From: Silene latifolia
Lineage: Eukaryota; Streptophyta; Magnoliopsida; Caryophyllales; Caryophyllaceae
Direction: 5' to 3'
DNA length: 64,000 nucleotides
Assembly: GCF_048544455.1 (NCBI RefSeq)
Contig: NC_133526.1
Location: 822,001-886,000, forward strand
The notes below the pieces were generated by a model. The model worked only from the letters and a program-made list of their open reading frames with translations. It was not told where the DNA came from and did not search any database. A program made the translations under genes and the position numbers. Below are positions 1 to 12,400 of this stretch, one piece after another (position 1 is the first letter of the stretch; each line of letters begins with the position of its first letter).

Positions 1-63
1 CTGTTGCTGAGATTTGTTTTCAACAGTGTCATTCCGGCTTTTGCAGATTTAAGTAGAACTGTT

Positions 64-2825
64 TCAGAGACACCTAACCTTAAACGTTTCTTGCTTACAC
101 GTGGCAGCGTGCACTTGCAACAAATCGGCTTCAAAATTCTTCAAAAGTTCGATGATATATTTGTTGGCTAGATTAGAGATATCTTCGTGAGCATCCACTT
201 CAACTCTTGAATTCTAGAGAGAGCTGCAGTAGGTACGACCTGAACGTACAATTTAGTTACCCTTAATCTGGTTGCCGTGCATTCGAGATAGGCCTGTTTT
301 TCCTGCATTTAAGAAACATGTACGAATGTTTAGTTAAAGAATAAAAGTATGTGTTACCGCTAGTCATTCTCCCGAGCTGGCATAAAACAAGGGCAAGAGC
401 TTAAAATTGGTGAAGGTTATGTATTCAGACTATTACAGTGCTGTAAATGTCTTTGTTGGTGGCAAATATTCAGGGTTTGAAATGAATATAGCAGAGTTTA
501 CAAGTCCCAAACCTGTGGAGTCATACAGTATAAGATGTGAGCCTTCAATTCCAACAGCCTCTCCATATTTTCAGTATATGCAGATAAAGTATACACTCCA
601 GTCTCGTCTGCTACTTCAAACGTTGCTACCATCCTGTTTACACCAAAAACATTATGGAGACAAGGGTTTAAGATTTGGTTTCCAGCCTTTTGGTTGTTAC
701 ATTAATACCTTGGAGTGGAGATTACGTCTTCCTGTAGGCAAGCATTACACATATATGCAACACCTATTTCTTCACGTTGCCGCATCGCAATTACTACAAC
801 CAAGGTATAAGTGGACATCTTTCGGGTCAAACTGATGTAGTAGCACATGTAGCCAGTGGTGTTCCTCCTGTAAGGTGTTGTTTATCTGTATTTTGAAGGT
901 ATTAAATTGTACTTAGCAATTTCTATTGGATAGTAATTCCTGAACATGAATGTTATGTAATTTTCATTCAAAGCCTTCTAATGCAGTACGATTGTTTCCT
1001 TTTTTGTGCATGTGTTTTTTAAAGTGAGACGTATATTAGACTTACCCCTTTATCGAGGAGACTTTCAATTGTTGTGATCGCACGTGTGATTTCTGGAAGA
1101 CGAACTTCGAAGACATGTTGTCTTTTTGCTTGAAGTAGGGTTTTGTTTTGCGTTGCCCTGTATTTGTTAACATTTAGTATTGTCTGTAAGACGGTTAGGT
1201 AATAGCTTGTTATGCAGTATCTCATACCAAGTCCTGAGCGTGTCGGCCTCTTTGCCTGGTGGATCTAAGACGACGTATGTTGAATGCGTTGTTGAGAGGG
1301 AGAAACCTGAAGTTCACAACGTTGTTACGTTGGTCATGTATAACAGTTATAACCGATCTTAAAGTGATCTAATTTGATAATAAAATTACCTTTTTGGTAG
1401 CTTGGCATTAGAGCTGTAAAGGCAACAACAGGAAATTTGTATGCTATGGATTGCAAGGACCAACACTCTTTCAAAGGCATATCTGACCAGGCTGTTACTA
1501 TCATAATCTGTTCATGGCTGCACATGCAAACGGCAAGTGAAAACGATTTTTTTGACATAGGTATAGTTCCTTAAAGTTTGGAGATTATCATTTAATTGGG
1601 ATTGTCCTCACCTCTGATCAATAATCATTACTTCGCAAACATCTGATGTCTGGCCTTCGTTGGCAGTAGTATGGCAGCAGCGGTCAATATATATAACAAC
1701 GCCTAGCACATCTAAAATTAAAAGATTAAGTAAATTACAAATTGTTTTTTTGTTTTTTTTTTTAAAGGATGGGGGGTTATATGTTATAGGATTTTAAGGA
1801 AAATGTCAACTTTAGTCCAGCGTGTCTTACCATAGCGATCTTCCAGTGTAACCTTTCTGGGGATTGATCCAATTAAAATGTAATTAGATGTTGCAGGAAC
1901 TTTTGCATCAGATACAGGCTGGACTATGGTATTTATGTTGAAATATAGGTCGTACATCTGTTCAGCGGGTCCTTCTGAAGGCGTGTCAACGACTAACTGT
2001 ATTGTTGCATTGGAAATGTCGTACTCCATGTCGTCATGGATCATGTCTTCAAATATTTCTAGATCATCATTGTGTAGGAATGTCTGCATCTTAGTACCCT
2101 GCAACAAGGTAGACAATTTGTTCACCCGAAAAAGATATATGTAATACGAGTATTTTTTTTTTGTTCAGCAGCTTGTTTAAGCTTTTGTTTTGGCGGTGAT
2201 GAACATTTACTACACAATACTCGTGTAGAATTTAAAATTTCAGTTTCCGGCAAGAGCGTTTTATCTATAGTTTATGCATAATTATAAAGTCAAGGTTAGC
2301 GTGCTTAGGTCTGAAAACTTCTAATTCTGCGGTTGCGTAGGCTGTGGCCGGCGGTGTTTCTGAGCATCATTTAAATTTGCTTCTAATTCATTTAGGTGAA
2401 CATATCAGTACTAATTAAGTCAAATCTACATGGGATGCCACCCTTGTTTAAAAACATGCTGTACCTTTTTTTTTTTTTGGTACTTATGTTAACAATGGCA
2501 TAACTAAATGAATATTTTCCAGCTATTAAGGAATCTTGTAAATGATTGGCCTATTTTGTATTGCTGTTAACACTTGAATAGTAGATTGCGTTCAATCTTG
2601 TCATTTTAGGTTCTTAAGACAATGTATAATATTTAAGTCCAAGACTAAAATTGTTAAAGTTACCTCTTCATCTTTGAATGTGATTATTTGGAGCTCTAAA
2701 CCTTGGCCATCTGGTTCTGAATGGACATTCGTTTTTTCGATGACTCTTGCTCTAATGGTGTAGGGACCGGTGGATCCTGAAATTTCCCTGATGTGCTTTC
2801 TTCTAGGCCTCATGGTAAGCTGCAT
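64..2825 (-). pseudogene. Second RPA70-like gene copy, nine exons, one frame break
   Basis: A paralogue of the large single-stranded-DNA-binding subunit of replication protein A. Exons read on the minus strand, first to last: 2664-2825, 1831-2098, 1612-1711, 1390-1517, 1228-1316, 1046-1157, 709-867, 513-633, 64-213, all with GT-AG borders. The first exons encode OB-fold strands (GTKMQTF, then HEQIMIVTAW). Exon 709-867 carries a zinc ribbon with Cys pairs CSNC and CNAC, typical of RPA70 DNA-binding domain C. Exon sizes 128, 112 and 121 nt equal those of the neighbouring copy at 4327-7218. In the zinc-ribbon exon the frame is lost between the two Cys pairs (near 770-785): 159 nt where the phase requires 3n+2. 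This fits a one-base insertion or a two-base loss. I therefore call it a pseudogene, though an assembly error is possible. The stop at 64-66 could instead be bypassed by a splice donor just upstream. Confidence 0.75.
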
Positions 2826-3190
2826 AGATTAGTTTGTGTCAGTCAAACAATTACGGATAATAGTTGTTAAAAGTAAGTGTGAGTTAAATGTCGAAAAGGT
2901 GGTTACAATTATATAATTATATGTCAGTTATGTTGTTCTTATGATACAGATACGCAAAGTAGGTTGTTGGTGGATTGTGAGTACATTATTATTTTGTTAT
3001 ACTACGCTATAAACGTGTCGGGCTGATCTGCTACTATACTCTAACACCAAATGACAAAGCAAATGTGGCATGCCTTGGATAAATTTGACAATCCAATTTT
3101 CTGGTTCAGGGTGCTACTGTTTGATGGTTTTCTGTTTTGTTTAACATTCTTTGTTTTTGTTTTAAGAGTTATAATGATAATGGCATGGAA

Positions 3191-3275
<85 letters not shown>

Positions 3276-4326
3276 TTGTTGCTTAAGACAAACACTTCAA
3301 AGGATAGACTTAATATTACTTTACAAATTTAATATTTCCAAGATCTTTTGTGGGCATACAATCTAGGAATGTAGGTAGGGATGCCTTATAGAGTCTAATC
3401 AGGTTTATTTGTTTTTTTTTGGGCAATGTCAGTGATTGAGTATTGTATATAACTTAGCTTGTTTGAGGGAATTGTGTTCCCAGCATTTATTATAGCAATG
3501 GCACTTGCTGAGCTTTGAAGATAACTTTCTTATTTTAGGGGATTGTGTTGTAAAGGGGGGATATGTAGTTAGGTTTCAACATTCTGGTTACATGTAGGTT
3601 TGCTTTAGATGTGTAAGCAGTGAAGTAGTCGCGTGATAGGCGATTATGTCACCGATCTGGAAAGATGATGACGTAAAATCATATAGTGCGGCCTTCAGTA
3701 TTCGTGTGTACATGCAGCTTTCGGTTGTTTGATAATAAAATGTAAATTAGCTCTTGTAGAATGGGTTTCTTGAATTAGTTTTATGGTGAAGTTGTAGGCA
3801 AGGTCTTCCCTGTAGGGTAAATGGTAAGGGAACAATCGTTCAAATATTCCTGAAATAGTATAAGCGTATTACGTACGACCTATGTGAGGTGGTTGACATC
3901 TAAATAGGTATATGCTACTAACCAGTTAACAGAGATGTTAACCGCATAGGGAAGCGCGCGGTTATAACAAATTATTGAAATGATTAGTAGTACCTCATTG
4001 CGTAATCAGAATCTAAAGCTTGTTCCATGTATTGGGACTTTCTTTGTTTTTGTTGTTTTTTTTAATAGCAAGCATTTTATTTATGAAGTCCAAAAGTTCA
4101 CAAGTTTTTTGGTTTTCTAAATCCAAAAGCGATAGCACGGTGCTTTTGGATGGAACACATAGCTAGTGTGCGAACGTGTTCCCAAAACATGGTAGACGAC
4201 CTATAGCCTTTATACAGCCACATCATGTAGTAGAAGTGGCAAGGAGGTGCGTCGTAGAGGTCTGTCACAAAGCTAATATTTACAAACATGCTGTATGCAA
4301 ACAGCGGGTCCTTCGACTTGAGTGGC
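2826..4326. other. Spacer between the two RPA-like genes
   Basis: T-rich non-coding DNA on the plus strand. Apart from a TA microsatellite I see no coding exon, RNA gene or repeat here. Confidence 0.5.
3194..3266. repeat. (TA)n microsatellite
   Basis: A run of about 35 TA units with one GA interruption near 3225, followed by a short GT run. Confidence 0.95.
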
Positions 4327-7218
4327 CTAATTGTTTTCCGCCGAGCTAGTACAGCCCTTATTCTTCTTAGATGGAGGCGTAGCAGCTGCCTTAGCATTGG
4401 TGCGCTTTGGAGTGCTCTGTGCAGGGGTTTCTGGTGTCACAGCAGATTTCTTTTCTGTTTTAGGTGCTTTGAGGTTAGGTGTGGCCAGTGCAGGAGTAGT
4501 TTCAGTCTGAGCAGTTTTGGGGGAGAGCGTTTTTGGCGACATAGTTGTTGCAGCATCGTCAGTTTGTGTAGTGGTGGATTGATCTTCAGTGGTTTCAGCC
4601 GGCAATGGTATTGTTTCATTGGTTGGTTTCATTGATGAAGGAAGTTTTCGTAAAGATGGATAATCAGAACTGACTTGTACGTCAATCAGTGTGAGGTCCA
4701 AGTCCTTCTGCACTGATTCCCCAAAATCCAATTTTTTTGCTACTGTTGGAGAAGGTTGTATCACTGATACGTCTTGTTCTAGATTATCGGGCGCTGGCTG
4801 TGGCATTTTTTCAGCGGGCACATTTTGGGAAGGGCAAGCAATTACTTGTCGTAAAGCCCACTGCAATGTGTTGTTCCTTGACAGTGCTGTCTTTGGTGAA
4901 ACCTCAATTATGAAAGGTTTGTTTTTGAGGGAATCGCAAACTTTCCCAAATGTTGTGGTGTCCTCCTTTAAAAAATAAGAAAGGGAAAACTTAAAAGGGG
5001 TGTGCTAAGGAGTCGTGGTGGGAACGTGTTTTAGAAGAGTTAGAGCCAGCGTATTAGTATGTATATTGTAGTAGCAAATGAGCTATATATTGTTCAGTTG
5101 GCACTTTGTGTGTTTAAGAGTTACTAAGTGTTCTAACAGATTAAAATAAAGATGGACTTTGCATTTAGTTGCAATTTAATATAGAGAATGTTTAAACTTA
5201 AATGAGGTCCATACCGAGTGCTTAAGGTGGAATATATCCGGTGCAGTCATCTGGAAAAGAGCTACAGTATCGGCTGTAAATGTCGTTATCTCTAATTGGC
5301 CTGTGCCATCAGATACTTCACAATTGAAGGTGATCCTGCATTGTCAGGTATAGAGGTAAATATTGGCTGGGGTGCACGTATGTGGCAGGTGTATTGTTAA
5401 TGAAAGGGTAAGTTTACCTTGGCTCAGACACTACTTCGTCTTTGGTACACGTATCACATTTAAAGCTTTGTCCAGCTACATACTCTGTCCTTTTCCCACA
5501 GTGGGAACATCCTAGATATGCGTTCACCTTCTGTAATTCTGGAACAGGTACGGTTACATTTAGCTTGTAGCGCTCGTCCTGAAGTGTGCTTTTGGCCTGT
5601 TTAACTTACACATCAGTTCCTTGTTCAAACGCACTTTTGATGTAGGTGTTTTGGACAGCAGTTATATTTATATCTAATTACATGTTGATGCAACACTTGC
5701 AGTGTGGGGTTTGTTTGCCTATTTCTAACAATCAACGTCTACTAATGAGTTGTTGAATATAGTTTTTTGTGTTATTAGGTACGTTTTGTTTTGTTCATAC
5801 CTTTTTGTTTTTCAGATAGCTGAGCGTTACAACAGGAGGTGGTGTGTTAGGGTCCCTCACTTTATTGATCCTTGCTTGTAGATCGGTTAGGAATTCCATG
5901 TTGCGGCCATTCCTGTATTAAAAAGTAGTAGTTGGAAAACACGTCTTGTGAAATGGAAGAACAAATGATGGTATTTGCAATACAAAAAAAATGGGGGGGT
6001 TCTTGAAAAGGGTCCATACCATTCTTTCAGGTTATCTACCTTAGGCCCTACAGGATTCACATCAATTAGTGTTGACATAGTGCCTGTCAAAGAGAAACCT
6101 GCAGATGACGGTAACAAGGAATTATAAAGGCTGGGAACAATATTCGTTTGTTTGTTTTCAAACTGGATGTCTTTCCTCTAATACCTCTGAAAGGGGAAAC
6201 CCTTAAACCTGTGAACCCTATAACTGGTAATGAGGTGACCAAGGATGCAAGCTTTTCACAGTCGTTATCAGATAGTTCATTCCACGCCGAAACCATAATT
6301 GGCTGATCAGTCCTGTGTGATGTATTTTTGGGTCAGTTTCAGGTGGGTTAACTGGCCTACTGATTAACGAAAAACTGTAAAAATTACCCATGGTCAGTGA
6401 TGAGAATCTCTCTGACTGTGTTCTTACGACCTTGTTTAGTAGTGACCTCTCTCGCAACCGGTTCCACAAATAGTAGTGTTCCAATGACATCTGAAAGAGT
6501 TAAAGGTGCGGGGTTTAAATAAATGTACATGTACTACCATTTAACTGTGTATTGCCGTTTGCTCAGAACAAAAGCTTACCAAATATGTCATATGGGGTAG
6601 CTGTCTTTGGCACTTGAGAGACACAAAGATATTCTGGAAGGCATGCTTCAGGCGTAGACAGTGGGTGGATGAATGTTTGCCGGCCAAAACCCATTGTGTA
6701 CGGCAATTCAGTAGGATCCCTCCTATACTGATCTGGCAATGTCTTTATGGGAGCATTTGCAATCTCGTAAACCCCGTTAGCTACAAGGGCGTCTACGTGG
6801 CCTGCAACTTGATCCCCAAACAATGTACCCCTCATTTTGTTTCCCTGCACAGGGGGACGGAAGTAAATTTCAAACAATTTCAGTCTATAAATATTAGATG
6901 ACTGCAATGGCACTTTAGTTTGTGTTAAGACATAAAAGCTATTCACAAAAATAAACACGCCATATAGGTGCATCTAGAATATTATATACCAACAGAAACA
7001 ATGGTTGTTAATAATACTTGTGCACTCATTTGATATTTGGGAAAAGGCATGTCTTAGTATTCAAAAGTTCTTGCCTTATCATCCTGCAGGACTACTGTTT
7101 GGTAGAGTACGTCTCTTGCAGACCTTTGGGGTTTCCCTTTCTGAACGACCTTGACTTTCACCTTATAATTCGTGCTGTTGCTGTTCAGAGAGTCTAAATA
7201 CACCCGACCGTCTGACAT
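4327..7218 (-). CDS. Helitron-associated RPA70-like single-stranded DNA-binding protein
   Basis: Nine exons join into one open frame of 590 codons including stop: 7075-7218, 6580-6844, 6388-6490, 6185-6312, 6020-6098, 5801-5912, 5418-5596, 5215-5335, 4327-4965. The protein has tandem OB folds (first strand YKVKVKVV, then GNKMRGTLFGD and QPIMVSAWNEL). A zinc ribbon (CSHC...CDTC, exon 5418-5596) lies inside the last OB fold. The last exon adds a Thr/Pro/Lys-rich tail of about 200 residues with no domain I recognise. RPA70 coats single-stranded DNA during replication. RPA-like genes are known passengers of plant Helitrons, presumably helping rolling-circle transposition. The gene lies downstream of RepHel in the same orientation. 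The first intron has a GC donor (AAG|GCAAGA) but all other introns are GT-AG. The start is the ATG at 7216-7218; an upstream 5'UTR exon is likely because an acceptor-like CAG precedes it. Confidence 0.85.
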
Positions 7219-8722
7219 GATTATTCCCTGTCCAAGAGGTAACACAGAAATATGAAAGGAACGACAATATCAAATAACTATGAAACTTTTGGTGTTCGAA
7301 AAATGCATTATATAATAGCAGTGTGTTCTTTATAACCTTATTGTTTTTACCTTGCATACCTCTTTGTTTTCCTTGTTTTTTTGAAATCACCAACTGAACA
7401 GTCTTAAACCTTAAAGGGAATTGCAGATACGATTACGGCTGTAGCTGTGCTATTTACTACGTAAACTTTAACCATTACTTTCATGTTCTATTATTGGCAC
7501 AATTATATTGAATTAAGCAGGCAGAACTACTTCTCTACTGTGGGTTTCTCCTCCCAAATATGTATAAACTTTCAGTTTTTCCATTCATTGATGTTGTTGC
7601 TGGAAAGTATTTCTATATTAGTAACACTACTAATGCATTCAAAAAGTTAACAAATGCAAAATGAGTAGAACTCTTCGAAGAGCTAAAATACTACTTGATA
7701 CAAGTATTTATGTCTATTCACAGTTGTAACTCAGCAATAATCAGAACATTAACGCCATCGACTTCTGGTACTATGTATACTATGACAGATTTCCAGAAAT
7801 TGCCTGGAATAGAAATGTACATATAACATAAAGAGAGTTTAATGGTTTGAGGCTCATACCTAGAACACACAACTGTTTTAGGAAGAAGGTATAGGAGCGA
7901 AGCGTATCTACAAATCTTTCCAACCTGCTCTGCAAAAGAAGGTGTGTGAGCTTTTTTTCTGGACGAAAGAATTGAGAAGTGGTCAATTGTACTGTTTTTT
8001 TTTTCTTTTTTGGCACATAGGGTATGGGTTGTACTGTAGTTAGTACACAAAGTAGATTTATGACAAGATACTATTGACTATTGTGTGTTTTGGATGTGGT
8101 GTTAATAGAATTTATTGTTTGTGAATGCTTTATTACCTTCTTATATTCAGACTAAATGTTTTATCTGTCATTTTCGCTTATTCACATACTTACCCAACTA
8201 CCCATTTTTTACAGTTTAAATGACTTTCATATTATTGTTTATTATTGATTGACGTCTCAAATCACCCCCAACCCATCTATTTGTTATAATTTTTTTGGGA
8301 TAATTATCCAAACGTCGTTTCTATATATAATAAGTTCATTACTCGATTGCATTGGTTATTTTTTGTGCAATCGTCCATACGGGTCGATTATACTAAATAG
8401 TAGGGATTATATTATAGATGATGTTTTGCAGATTATACGTTAATTAATCTAAAAGTAATTGGTGTTTGTTGACTTTCTTAGGGCACGTGTTGTAGTGATT
8501 TGGCGTATTTTAGTTTAGTTTTCTCTATTACTACCTTCCCGCTTTTGGCCTGGTTTGGATTTTGTATGCGCGCGCTATAGCCATATTTTTTGGGGTTAAT
8601 TTATTCTTTATGTAGTCTAATATATTGAAGCGCCTTTTTTTCATTCCTGTTTCTTATTAGTATTACAGTTATTCTTATTATTAATAGCATTTTTCTTCTT
8701 CTTCTTCTTCTTCTTCTTCTTA

Positions 8723-8780
<58 letters not shown>

Positions 8781-9475
8781 TACTACTTCTGCACTACTAT
8801 TAACAAAATTATTAGTATTATTATTATTAGTATAAGTATCACTATTATTATTATTACTATTATTATATTATTATAGTTACCATGACTATTTCCTAATATT
8901 TGTCCCCTGTTGTTGGCCTTTTCTTTTTCCCTTTCAGGGTCCGTTATTTAAAGAGTTTGATACCGCGACATTTATTTTCTTATACAGGTAGAGAAGTTTG
9001 TGTTGGGCTAATAAATATGCCATGAGAGCCAAAAATAGTTTGTTTGGTGTGCTAGCACACTCCCTCAGATTTAACATAGTATGGGTGAGCTAGCTTAACA
9101 ACATTTGGTTAAGACAGCAAAACATCTAAAGCAACAACAAACAAACTTTTTTTTTAAAAAGCTAGTAGCACATAGTATATGCGTTACTCTGCAATTGGAC
9201 TGGTTACCGCTATCAAAAGTTGGACTTGGGAAGTTATTCCTAGCAGGCCTTTGGCGGGCAGCTTCTCTCTGCACACTGGATGTTTACTACATATGTTGCA
9301 GCTTACAAAATGTCACAGCATAGTCTTGCCGCCAGGTCTTCTTTGATCTACAAATGTTGAACACACAGCCACATATCATTTACGGTTGTGTGACAAGCTA
9401 TCGAATATGGAAATGGAAGACGTGAATGTGCTGAAAATAAAAGTAAAACCTGTTTACCTAAAAGTGATATCTGTT
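7219..9475. other. Spacer between RPA-like gene and RepHel
   Basis: AT-rich, with long trinucleotide runs at 8693-8870. I see no convincing exon. Short open frames near 7718-8050 lack family features. Confidence 0.5.
8693..8870. repeat. Compound (CTT)n / (ATT)n microsatellite
   Basis: About ten CTT units are followed by about twenty ATT units and then imperfect ATT/ACT triplets. Confidence 0.95.
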
Positions 9476-12400
9476 CTACATGATCTCGGCAAGAGAAAGT
9501 GCATCGTAGGACACGACATTTTTTACAAATGTTGGTGGAACCGACTCTGGGCCTGGAGTAGCAAACACGGTAACTTGACTTGCTTTCCTAGCCCTAGATA
9601 GTGCGACATAAAGCTGGCCGTGAGAAAAGCATGGCCGTGGTAGGTACACAGCAACTTGGCTTAAAGTCTGCCCTTGACATTTGTTTATTGTCATGGCAAA
9701 GCTAAGTTTTAAAGGGAATTGATTCCTCTGGAACTGAAAAGGATAGTTACTTGACGGTCCCGGTCGAAGTTTCACACGGGGTATGAACACGTGATCCCCT
9801 GTATGTTGCCCGGTCATTATTACACATTCAATTGAGTTTGGTAGGAAGCGTTTGCAGATAAGACGTGTGCCATTGCATAACCCAAATGATGGTTGAAGAT
9901 TCCGGATCAAAATGACAGGACAATTTTCTTTGAGAACAAGCTCATGTGGGCTCATTCCACCGGGGTTAAGCTTGTTGATGAACTCTGCTGGATATACTGC
10001 GCAGTTGTCATCTAACATTGTGTCATGACTTGTATAGGTTATAGCTTGCCCTGGGAATTTGTCAATGAGCACGCTGTTTATGGCATCTACATCATCGTTC
10101 AAAGGGGTTAGTACCGCCCGGTTTGTAAAAATGCTTGGATCCAAAGGGGCACAGCTATCAAGTTCTGGAAATGTGTATGAGACCAAGTCACTGATAGGGT
10201 GCCCACAACTCGGATTTAATATCTTCACAAGTCCAGCAGGGAGTTCAATATATTCATGTTCTTTTGTTTGCAGTTGTCCGTTGCCAAGTGACAGCAAGAA
10301 CTGTGCAAATTCAGGGTCAGTTTGAGCACGGATGTTCTCGGTCAATCTGAATTTTATTAGGTGCGGCCAAACAGGGGAGCTCACCAAACTGGCTTCAACA
10401 ACTTCTCTTTGAGACTTCCGGGGTAGTATTGGTAGGGTTTGGCGGAAATCCCCCCCAAAGACAACCACTTTGCCCCCAAAGATCTGGCTTGGGTCACACA
10501 AATCCCTAAGAAGAAGGTCAAGTGATTCTATATTCTGTCTCTTCGACATTGAGGCTTCGTCCCATATTATCAAGCTTGTAGCGACAATCAATGCAGCCAG
10601 GCTACTTTGTTTAGGAACGTCACATGCTAGTGACACTTCACATTCAAGAGGGATCTTGAAGCGTGAATGGGTTGTCCTTCCTGAAGGAATGTTTGCAGCA
10701 GCAATGCCGGACGATGCTGTTGGCAAAACAATACGTCCCATTAGACGTACTTCAGCGTAGAGCGCGTTGTATAAGAAGGTCTTACCAGTACCACCTGGAC
10801 CATCTACGAAAAACGCGCCAGGTTTGTCCTCCCGAACATGCTCCATAATTGTAGTGAATGCTTCTTTTTGGGCGATATTAAGTTGTGCCTTATACAATTT
10901 ACAGTCTTCAGGTACTGGTGCGTCAAGTGCGTCAACTATATCTCTGGTGCGCCTTAATTCATCATTGGTGCATGTATCTAGGTGGTCTAATCCAAATGCA
11001 GCCATATTTTTCCCCATTGCTTCCAGGTACCGTTCCACTTCCCGTGCTGTTAGTTGGCTTACTCTTTGTGGTTGATGCGGATATTTGTGACTAAAGTCTT
11101 CTGATAATGAATCGTAATGTGTGTTCCATAACAAACATGGATCCTTTGGATGCGAAAAGATGAGCAGGGTCGCGAATAGGCGTCTCAGTGCTGCAGGCAT
11201 CTGCACTGCGCAAGCTTCTGCCATACACAACCCAGCAGCGTCTTCTTCTTCTAAGAGACCATGTCGTAAGGCTGCATCTTGGAACGTTGCACATGTGTAT
11301 CCTTTCACAGTCTTTAAGACTTCAAATGATATAGGGCCACGAACGTGCAATAGCAGTAGCCTTAGGAAGAATCTCTCACCTTCGGCGGGTGCTACAAAAA
11401 CGAGCCTGCCAATTACGATAACCTTGTTTTTCCTTTCTTCCCAAGTTCGAGTTCCAGTGTCCCAGCGGAAGTGTTCTGAGAATTCGGCATACAAAAGTCG
11501 TGGACAACCTTTAGTCGCACTTTTCTTGAAGAATTCCGTAAGGGGAGTACGCGCTTTCTTTTCGTCTGCCAAAAGCGTAGCCAAATTATCAGTAGGCCTT
11601 AGGCGTATCGTTTGCATGTTGGGTAGATGCACTTGGAGAGCCATTACCGGAGGGTGTGTTTCAAACAGATCAAAACCAAAGATTCGCCATGCTGCTTCAC
11701 AGGGAGATACCCATCTTCCTGACTGAAATTGTGAAATTTCGTCGACAGTTTGAGGCTCAGTACTATCCATGACATTAAAAGAAATTTTGTCGTGCCCTTT
11801 ATAGATATACTTGTATAAATACTTGACTGCGTGCATTGTTGAACATACTTCGACATTCAGGTGGCAGTCAAATAAGGCTAGTAAGTACGGGTTATAAGGG
11901 ATCACCCATCTGTTATCTAGCTTGTGTTTCCGAATCAGAGTGCTGTCACCCGTATCCCGCCTTCTATACTCTGGGTAACCAGCAATATTGGTTGTAGTGG
12001 CAGGCGTAAAGGATTTAGGATACTCATATTTGCACTTGCCAGGGGTTTTTGGATGTTTCATGCATGAGCATTTAGGATTTAGGGTGCCGCACGGACCATG
12101 CATCATGTGTTTAAGCACAGTCCTGCGTAGGGAAGGATTGTTTGTGTTTGGGATTTCAGCACACACAAATTTGTCAAAATCAGCAGGGCATTTCAGCCTA
12201 TATCCATCTTTAAGTATTATGAGGAAGTGAACATGAGGTAGCCCTCTTTTCTGGAATTCAACGACGTACACATAAGCAGCCACCTCTCCGAAAATGTGTT
12301 TATCAACAATTTGCTTCTTAAGAGCTAAGAGTTTGGCCCTGAAAACTCTCGCTACCAAATCTGGACGATTGTGCGCCTCTTCTCCTGGAGCAAGCTGGTC

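Noticed and set aside
407-835. Plus-strand 142-codon open frame
   Set aside because: It is the antisense of RPA-like exons 513-633 and 709-867; the minus strand carries the OB-fold and zinc-ribbon motifs.
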